Source of the DNA: Streptomyces clavuligerus
Lineage (GTDB): Bacteria > Actinomycetota > Actinomycetes > Streptomycetales > Streptomycetaceae
Assembly: GCF_005519465.1 (NCBI RefSeq)
Contig: NZ_CP027858.1
Span: 4,154,001 to 4,218,000 of the forward strand
DNA: 64,000 bases
Reading direction: 5' to 3'
The position numbers and the translations under genes were made by a program. Below are positions 58,458 to 64,000 of this stretch, in pieces; within the stretch, counting starts at the first letter, position 1, and each line of letters opens with the position of its first letter. Under the pieces are notes generated by a model. The model was not told the origin of the DNA and did no database searches. It saw nothing but the letters and a program-made list of their open reading frames with translations.

Positions 58458-58520
58458 CCTGAATCCCCCTGTCGGGCCCGCCGGACGACCGGCTGCCGTC
58501 GTGTCACATGGCGCATGGCG

Positions 58521-60380
58521 TCACTTCGCGCACACCGTCTGGTCCGCGGCGACCTGCTTCACACCCTCCGGCGCCTTCGCCGGTCCGGCGATGGGGACGC
58601 CCGCGTCCTCGAAGTCGTCGCCGAGGGTGAGCTTCATCGGCTCCATGGCCTGGGCGTCCTGCGCGCCCTGGACCATGGCCGTCGCGGGCAGACCCATCAG
58701 GTCCGCCAGCTTGCGCGCCTGGTCGGCCTGGTTGGGCGCGTACTCCAGCCGGGTCTTCTTGAGCTTGGGCCCGTTGCCCTCGTTGCTCGACTTCAGCACG
58801 CCCTGCTGGGTCTGGAGCCAGGTCAGGGTCTCCCCGGCGGCTCCCTGGGTCTCGCTGCCGTTGAAGATCTGGACCCTGACCTCGGACGCCTCGGCACGCG
58901 GACCCTTCAGCAGGGCCTCCTGCTTCTTCCTGGCCGCGGCCTTGGCGTCCTTCTCCTTCTTCTTCACCTCGGTCAGCGAGGTGTCGTTCCTGATCATCGA
59001 GAAGAGGGGCTTCGCCTTGGCCTCGTCGAGCAGGACGGTCACCTTGTCGGTGTTGTCCACCACGGGCACGGTCACGAAGGCGATGTTCTTCGGGTTCACT
59101 TCGGCCAGCTCCAGGGCCAGTTCCTGGAGCTTCTTGATGCTTCCTATGCCGGTGTCGACGGTGAGCGCGTCGATGACCGCCTCCGCCAGACCGAACATCT
59201 TGCTGGGGTTGGTCAGGGTGTCGCCCGACTTCATCTTGCGGATCATCGAGCTGAGGAACTGCTGCTGGATCTCGATCCGGCTCAGATCGCCGCCGAAGCC
59301 CACCGAGTGCCGGGTGCGCACGAAGGCGAGCGCGTCCTCGCCCTTCAGATTGTGCGTACCGGCGGGGAGGTTGAGTTTGGAGTCCTTGTCGTTGATGGCC
59401 TTGCCGAGGCAGACCTCGACCCCGCCCACCGCCGTCGACATCGTCTTGACCGCGTTGAAGTCGGCCATCATGAAGTGGTCGATGGGGACGCCGGTCAGTT
59501 CGGTGACCGTGCGCATCGAGCAGCCCGGGTCCCGCCCCTCCTGGCCCAGACTCTCGTTGAAACGGGTGTTCAACGAGCCGGGGACCGTCATCGTCCCGTT
59601 GTCCGTCTTCGTCTCGCAGTCGGGGATGGTGGTGAGCAGATCGCGCGGGATCGACAGCGCTGTCGCGTTCGTCCGGTCCTGGGAGACATGGAAGAGGATC
59701 GTGGTGTCGGCGTGCCCGGCGCTGTTGCGGTCGCCGTAGGACGTGTTGCCCGCGCCGGTGCGCTTGTCCGTGCCGAGGACCAGGATGTTGATGGGCCGGT
59801 CCTTCCGGAAGCCGCCCGTGCCCGCGCCCTTGACGTCCAGCGTGTGCAGACCGGAGTTCAGCCGCTCGTAGACGTAGTACGCGGCGGCCGATCCGGCGAC
59901 CAGGACGAAGCCCAGGACACCGCCGGTCCACACCAGGGCCTTCTTCTTGCGGGCCGCGGGGGGCTTGCGCTTGCGGCGGCTCGGGGGCGGGGACTGCTGA
60001 CCGCCGCCGTCACGTCCCGAGGGACGGTTCGCCGCCCGCCCGCCCGAGCGGCGGGAGCGCTGCGCGGGCACTTCGGCGGACCGCTGCTGTTCCCGCCGCC
60101 CCGCCGCCCGTCCGCCGGGCCGCGGGGTGCCCTGCCGGGGCACCTCGGGCCGGGCCGGGGCGCCGCCGGGGCTGGGCAGATCGGCGGGGTCGAACTGCTC
60201 CAGGGGCGCCGTCGCGTCCAGCGGGGCGGCCGGGGCACCGGATCTGAGGCCGGGCTGCGGCGCGGGCGCCGGATGCGGAATGGAGTGATCCAGTCGCAGC
60301 TCGTAGTTGCCGGTCTGTGGGTTGAATACCCACTGGTCGGCGGGGTCGAAATCGTCCCGCCCACGGCTCTGCGCATCCAC
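58521..60380 (-). CDS. LCP family protein 4 with LytR C-terminal domain
   Basis: The protein has 619 residues. The GTG at 60380 (VDAQSRGRDD) is preferred to 60461 because the preceding GGAGG and the family start fit. The N-terminal cytoplasmic tail contains DPADQWVFNPQTGNYELRLD, seen in many Streptomyces LCP proteins as I recall. Then come a membrane helix (VWTGGVLGFVLVAGSAAAYY), the LCP domain (INILVLGTDKRTGAGNTSYG, LSIPRDLLTTIPDC, FVRTRHSVGFGGDLSRIEIQ) and LytR_C (EVRVQIFNGSETQGAAGETL). Confidence 0.92.
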   Translation of the reverse strand: MDAQSRGRDDFDPADQWVFNPQTGNYELRLDHSIPHPAPAPQPGLRSGAPAAPLDATAPLEQFDPADLPSPGGAPARPEVPRQGTPRPGGRAAGRREQQRSAEVPAQRSRRSGGRAANRPSGRDGGGQQSPPPSRRKRKPPAARKKKALVWTGGVLGFVLVAGSAAAYYVYERLNSGLHTLDVKGAGTGGFRKDRPINILVLGTDKRTGAGNTSYGDRNSAGHADTTILFHVSQDRTNATALSIPRDLLTTIPDCETKTDNGTMTVPGSLNTRFNESLGQEGRDPGCSMRTVTELTGVPIDHFMMADFNAVKTMSTAVGGVEVCLGKAINDKDSKLNLPAGTHNLKGEDALAFVRTRHSVGFGGDLSRIEIQQQFLSSMIRKMKSGDTLTNPSKMFGLAEAVIDALTVDTGIGSIKKLQELALELAEVNPKNIAFVTVPVVDNTDKVTVLLDEAKAKPLFSMIRNDTSLTEVKKKEKDAKAAARKKQEALLKGPRAEASEVRVQIFNGSETQGAAGETLTWLQTQQGVLKSSNEGNGPKLKKTRLEYAPNQADQARKLADLMGLPATAMVQGAQDAQAMEPMKLTLGDDFEDAGVPIAGPAKAPEGVKQVAADQTVCAK

Positions 60381-60598
60381 GGTTTTCTGAATCCTCCGTC
60401 GCTGCCACGCGAAGCGCCTCCCCCACGGGCGCTCGGCCTCCCGGTCCAGCAGTACTGTCACACGGACCGGGAAAGCCGGATCGCGTCACACTATCCGCCC
60501 AGTTCACAGTCGAGCGACGCCAGTGACAAATTCCACGTCGCTTACAAGCGGGCAATACGCCCAATCCGTATGGTGTGAACCAGAGCTTGGTCTGCGTT

Positions 60599-61894
60599 TT
60601 ACTTGCACATGCCCACCGCCGCATTGGTTCCTGTGTACGTGGGAGAGGGATCGGGGACAGGGGAAGTGGATGGATCGACTTCCGGCTTCCGCTCGCCGAT
60701 CTGGCTCATTTGAGACTTGCTCATACCGTCTGTGGTGTCCGTGTTGCCCGCGCTGCCTGTTTCGTTCGGGTGGCTGTCCCGGGGGAGCACCGTGATGGGC
60801 CTGTCCTCGCGGAGCTGCCGGAACAGCAGATCGGCGGCGGGCTGTATCAGTTCGTCCCGGTTGCGGTCGGCGGAGTAGGGCTGCCGGGGCACGGTAAGGA
60901 ACTGCACCTTGCCGGTGGGTATGTCCTGCACCGAGCGGGTGAGATCGTACAGATCCTTCAACGAGTCCAGCCCCGGGTCGGTGGTCAGCGAGGTGGTCGC
61001 GGCCTGGAGCACCGGGTAGAGCCTGCCGGGGTTGAGCAGCACCCCGTTGCTCTGCACCTTCTTCACCAGGGAGCCGAGGAACTGCTGCTGGCGGTCCATC
61101 CGCCCGGTGTCGCTGCCGTCGCCGATGCCCTTGCGCGCCCGGACGTAGCCGAGGGCCTGCTCGCCGTCCAGCGTCTGCCGGCCCGCGTCCAGCGTGAGAC
61201 GGGCGTCCGGGTCGTCGACCGGCTCCGCGAGGCAGACCTCGACCCCGTCGACCGCGTCCACCATCTTCTTGAAGCCCCGGAAGTCCACGATGACGTGGTG
61301 GTCGACGCGGATGCCGGTCATCCGCTCGACCGTACGGATGGTGCAGGCGGCCCCGCCGAACTCGAAGGCCCAGTTGAACTGGGCGAACTGCGCGGTGCTG
61401 CGGGAGCCGTCGGCACGGCGGCAGCTCGGTATCCCCACCATCAGATCGCGCGGTATGGACATCGCGGTCGCGCTGCGCCGGTCGGCGGCCAGATGGAGCA
61501 GGATCGTGGTGTCGGCGCGCTGGCTGCCGCCGTCGTCCCGGCCGTACTTGCCGTTGCCCTTCCCGGCCCGGGTGTCGGAGCCCAGGACCAGGATGTTGCG
61601 GGCGTCGTGGACGACGGGCTTCGGCCGCTCCCGCTCGTAGCTCCTCAGCTCGACGGTGGTGGCGGTGTCGGTGGTGATGTTGGCGTCGAGCCGACGGTAG
61701 AACCACCAGGTCGTCGCGGCGGCTGCCAGCAGGACGAACGAGGTGGCGAGAGCGGCCCAGCGCAGCCAGCGCCAGCGGCGGGCGGGCGCGGGGCCGTCGT
61801 CCGTCCGCCGGGCGCTGTCGCCCACGCCCGTGGCTTCGGCCCGTACCTCGGGCTCGGCCAGGGTGCCGGCACTGTCGGTCACGTCTGTGTCCAT
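60599..61894 (-). CDS. LCP family protein 5
   Basis: The protein has 431 residues from the ATG at 61894. The longer frame to 62311 lies in the homopurine-tract region and is not coding-like. The order is a short acidic cytoplasmic tail, a membrane helix (LATSFVLLAAAATTWWFY), and an LCP domain (RNILVLGSDTRAGKGNGKYG, MSIPRDLMVGIPSCRRAD, YVRARKGIGDGSDTGRMDRQ), without a LytR_C domain. It ends in a Ser/Thr/Pro tail. The fifth LCP protein within 10 kb. Confidence 0.92.
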   Translation of the reverse strand: MDTDVTDSAGTLAEPEVRAEATGVGDSARRTDDGPAPARRWRWLRWAALATSFVLLAAAATTWWFYRRLDANITTDTATTVELRSYERERPKPVVHDARNILVLGSDTRAGKGNGKYGRDDGGSQRADTTILLHLAADRRSATAMSIPRDLMVGIPSCRRADGSRSTAQFAQFNWAFEFGGAACTIRTVERMTGIRVDHHVIVDFRGFKKMVDAVDGVEVCLAEPVDDPDARLTLDAGRQTLDGEQALGYVRARKGIGDGSDTGRMDRQQQFLGSLVKKVQSNGVLLNPGRLYPVLQAATTSLTTDPGLDSLKDLYDLTRSVQDIPTGKVQFLTVPRQPYSADRNRDELIQPAADLLFRQLREDRPITVLPRDSHPNETGSAGNTDTTDGMSKSQMSQIGERKPEVDPSTSPVPDPSPTYTGTNAAVGMCK

Positions 61895-62432
61895 TCTTCT
61901 TGGCACCGGCGGCACGCCGGACACCGGTTGCAGGGGTAGACGGCTGAACAGGGAGCTTGGTTGTGCGTTAAAGCATGCGTTTTCGGCCAGTGGCCACGGG
62001 AGTTGGGGGTTCCGTGGCGGCGCTCCAGGTGAGGGGCCGGGGGCCGGGTGCGGGGCAGGGAGAGACCAGAGAGGAAGGAGGAGGAGAGAAAGAGAGGAAA
62101 AGAAGGCTGGGGAGGGAGGGAAGGAAGGGAGGCAGACGGGAGGAATGAGGAAACGGAAGGGGGAGGAGTCAGGAAGAGCGGGCAGAGGGGGGAGAGGGGG
62201 GAGAAGTGAGGGAGACGGAGGAGGGGCAGGGGAGGCGGGCGGGGAGAGCGGGGCCGGGCGAGGCGGGGCCGTGGCCAGAGCCGTTCCGCGGGCCTGTTCC
62301 ACCGCGCCCACCGCGCCCGCCGGGTGCGCCGGATGCCGCGGGCCGGGCGCAGGGTATCCGGTGCGCCGGGTGCGCGGGATGTGCCGGGACCGGCCCCCAC
62401 CGGCGTCCGGCGGGGCCCGGCCCGTCCTCGTC
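61895..62432. other. Non-coding region with a long homopurine tract
   Basis: From about 62055 to 62240 the plus strand is almost entirely A and G, with very few pyrimidines, for about 185 bases. No coding gene is supported. Shorter tracts of the same kind occur at 18785-18840 and 55310-55400. Triplex or H-DNA formation is possible. Confidence 0.7.
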
Positions 62433-63182
62433 TCAGCGGGTGTGGGTCACCTGCTCCGTCTCCACCCTGCGGCGCAGCCCGTCCTCGGGCAGCCGGTCGA
62501 GATGGCGGCAGAGCACCACCGAGCCACCGGCGGCCAGCGGTGCGAACAGGCCCGTGGACAGCCCCTCCCAGGTGCCGAAGGACCGTCCCGTCAGCACCCG
62601 CGACCCGGCCGTGAGCCCCAGCTCCGCCGCGTCGGCCCGGGCCCGCGCCACCAGCTCCGCGCCGCTCAGCTCCACACCGTCGACCACCAGGGCCGCGGCG
62701 TCCGGGTCGACCGGCGCGTACGGGGCGAACCGGTCGCCCTGCGAGGGCACCTCCACCGCGTAGTCGGCGAACCCGGCCGGGGGCTCGGGGAACCGGCCGC
62801 CCAGCGGACGCAGCGCCAGCGCCACCCGCTCACCGCCGCAGGCGCGCGCCGCGTCCAGCGTGTCCGGGCCGCTGACCACCAGATCGGCGTCGGCCGGATC
62901 GCCACCGATCTCGACCGTCACGCCCGCCGAGGCGGCGGCGATCAGCCAGACCGCGCTCTGCCAGTGGGCGGGCAGCAGCAGCGCGAGCCGGTCGCCCGGC
63001 TCGGCCGCCAGTTCGTCCTGGAGCAGATTGGCCGTCTTGGCCACCCAATTGGCGAAGGTGGCGACGGACAGTTCGACGCGCTCACCGGTGGCGTCGTCGT
63101 AAAACGTGACCAAGGGCCGCGCGGGGTCCGCGGCGAGCGCGGATCGCAGCAGGTCGGCAGGGGTACGGTCGCTGGCGTTCAT
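62433..63182 (-). CDS. TIGR03089-type protein (AMP-ligase-like fragment)
   Basis: The protein has 249 residues; the ATG at 63182 is preferred (MNASDRTPADLL). It resembles the N-terminal part of acyl-CoA synthetases (RPLVTFYDDATGERVELSVA, NWVAKTANLLQDELAAEPGD), but lacks the AMP-binding motif and C-terminal domain. The actinobacterial TIGR03089 family has this length, so it is probably not a truncation. Role unknown; a regulatory or substrate-binding relic is possible. Confidence 0.8.
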   Translation of the reverse strand: MNASDRTPADLLRSALAADPARPLVTFYDDATGERVELSVATFANWVAKTANLLQDELAAEPGDRLALLLPAHWQSAVWLIAAASAGVTVEIGGDPADADLVVSGPDTLDAARACGGERVALALRPLGGRFPEPPAGFADYAVEVPSQGDRFAPYAPVDPDAAALVVDGVELSGAELVARARADAAELGLTAGSRVLTGRSFGTWEGLSTGLFAPLAAGGSVVLCRHLDRLPEDGLRRRVETEQVTHTR

Positions 63183-63310
63183 CAGCGATAGGGTACGCGC
63201 CACGCCGTGCGCGGGGGCCGCCGTCCCGGTGAGCGGATACCCCGGTCGGTCCGACACGCCGTCACGTTCCCGGCGGGCGCGTCCCGCGCCGACGGCTCAG
63301 GATCTTCTGC

Positions 63311-64000
63311 ATGCGTGGACATCTGGTCAACCCGATCGGCGTCGCGGTCTCCGCGGCGCTCGCCCTCCCGCTCTCCCTCTCCCTCCCGGCGGCCTCCACG
63401 GCCTTGACGGACACAGCGGCCTCGACAGGCTCAGCGGCCTCGCGGACCCCGGCGGCCTCGGGGGCCCCGGGGCCCGGCGCGACGGCCGATGGCGCCGGAC
63501 ACCTCCGGTCGTCCGACGGCATCCCCGGGACGACCCAGTCCCTCGCGCTGCTCCCGCCCGCCCCCGCCAGCCGGTCCGTCGCCCCCGCCCTCGAACGCTC
63601 CCTGCTCCGCCCCGAGGTCACGCCCTTCTCCCTGCTCGGAGTCGTCTGGGCGGACCCGGCGAGTGAACTGCTCGGCACCGTCCAGGTCCGTACCCGGCCC
63701 ATCGGCGCCACCCGCTGGACGGGCTGGCAGAGCGTGGAGACCCACCACCACGAGCACGGCGCCGACCCCGGCACGGCCGAGCACCGGGCGGCCCGCGGCG
63801 CCACGGCCCCGCTGTGGGTGGGCCCGTCCGACGGCGTGGAGGTCCGGGTCCGGCCCCGGGCCGCCGAACCGTTCCCCGCGCCCTCGCTGCCGCACGGGCT
63901 CCGGCTCGAACTGGTCGACCCGGGCCGCCCGCCCGCGGGCTCCGCCGCCGCCCGGCCCGAGCCGGCGCGCGCCCCGGACGCCCCGGCGGCGATCCCCGCG
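63311..64000 (+). CDS. Secreted PGRP/amidase-like protein (3' end outside window)
   Basis: The frame starts with ATG at 63311 and is open to the window edge (230 residues). A signal peptide (GVAVSAALALPLSLSLPAAS) is followed by an Ala/Ser-rich linker and a domain with FSLLGVVWADPASELLGTVQ, TRWTGWQSVETHHHEHG and PLWVGPSDGVEVRVRPR. From memory this domain precedes the peptidoglycan-recognition/amidase_2 domain in Streptomyces N-acetylmuramoyl-L-alanine amidase-like proteins. The catalytic domain would lie beyond the window. Confidence 0.8.
   Translation, partial: MRGHLVNPIGVAVSAALALPLSLSLPAASTALTDTAASTGSAASRTPAASGAPGPGATADGAGHLRSSDGIPGTTQSLALLPPAPASRSVAPALERSLLRPEVTPFSLLGVVWADPASELLGTVQVRTRPIGATRWTGWQSVETHHHEHGADPGTAEHRAARGATAPLWVGPSDGVEVRVRPRAAEPFPAPSLPHGLRLELVDPGRPPAGSAAARPEPARAPDAPAAIPA

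Noticed and set aside
56565-60578. A 1337-codon open frame on the plus strand opposite LCP genes 3 and 4
   Set aside because: It mirrors the real minus-strand genes, is His/Arg/Gly-rich with no domain, and is a typical high-GC antisense artefact.

Overview
The window is a stretch of a Streptomyces chromosome. The evidence is very high GC outside one island, strong third-position GC, GTG and TTG starts, a conservon, SigB-family partner-switching genes, several Scr1-type regulator/DUF397 pairs, and five LytR-CpsA-Psr proteins. From memory, the backbone order (hut genes, conservon, sigma factor, PTR2 transporter, two-component pair, purK/purE, M19 dipeptidase, acyl-CoA dehydrogenase, LCP cluster) resembles the SCO3040-SCO3075 part of S. 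coelicolor. That comparison could not be run here.

Layout: 1-2 kb holds an RpiR/SIS regulator cut by the window edge, a membrane protein and three tiny minus-strand ORFs. 2.1-6.2 kb is a repeat-rich island with one Scr1-type regulator, three DUF397 genes, two paralogous 106-aa proteins, an ASCH protein and an N-terminally shortened TPR regulator. 6.3-17.1 kb is the histidine-utilisation region: hutU, an M20 amidohydrolase, hutF and hutI, beside a Y4yA/LysA-like decarboxylase. It is interrupted by a 1-kb repeat block and a three-gene insert (zinc ribbon, NUDIX, polytopic membrane protein). 17.2-23.3 kb carries the conservon cvnABCD on the minus strand, a SigB-family sigma factor, and divergent STAS and HATPase partner-switch genes. 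23.4-36 kb has two surface proteins, a PTR2 peptide transporter, a response regulator/kinase pair, GtrA, purK-purE, an M19 dipeptidase, a VOC protein, a CGNR protein with an unusual leader, and UDP-glucose 6-dehydrogenase.

The most notable part is 37.35-48.39 kb, an 11.04-kb island of visibly lower GC integrated into the 3' end of an acyl-CoA dehydrogenase gene. It carries a tyrosine integrase, an Xis-like protein, a leaderless regulator, a zinc-cluster protein, a scaffold-like protein, an HK97-fold-like major capsid protein, a BRCT-Lsr2 fusion, a DUF3987-like replication ATPase, a Scr1/DUF397 pair, a run of very small proteins and an APH-fold kinase. I see no terminase large subunit, portal, tail, lysis or TraB gene. 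I interpret it as a capsid-encoding phage satellite, which would be a new or poorly described type in Streptomyces. The island brings a recoded 64-bp gene end that restores the host enzyme, including its predicted catalytic glutamate.

48.5-64 kb returns to the backbone: another Scr1/DUF397 locus with an internal duplication, a TetR repressor and divergent alpha/beta hydrolase with two matching operators, a thioesterase, five LCP proteins around a family 2 glycosyltransferase (cell-wall glycopolymer attachment), a TIGR03089-type protein, and the start of a secreted PGRP/amidase-like protein cut by the window edge.
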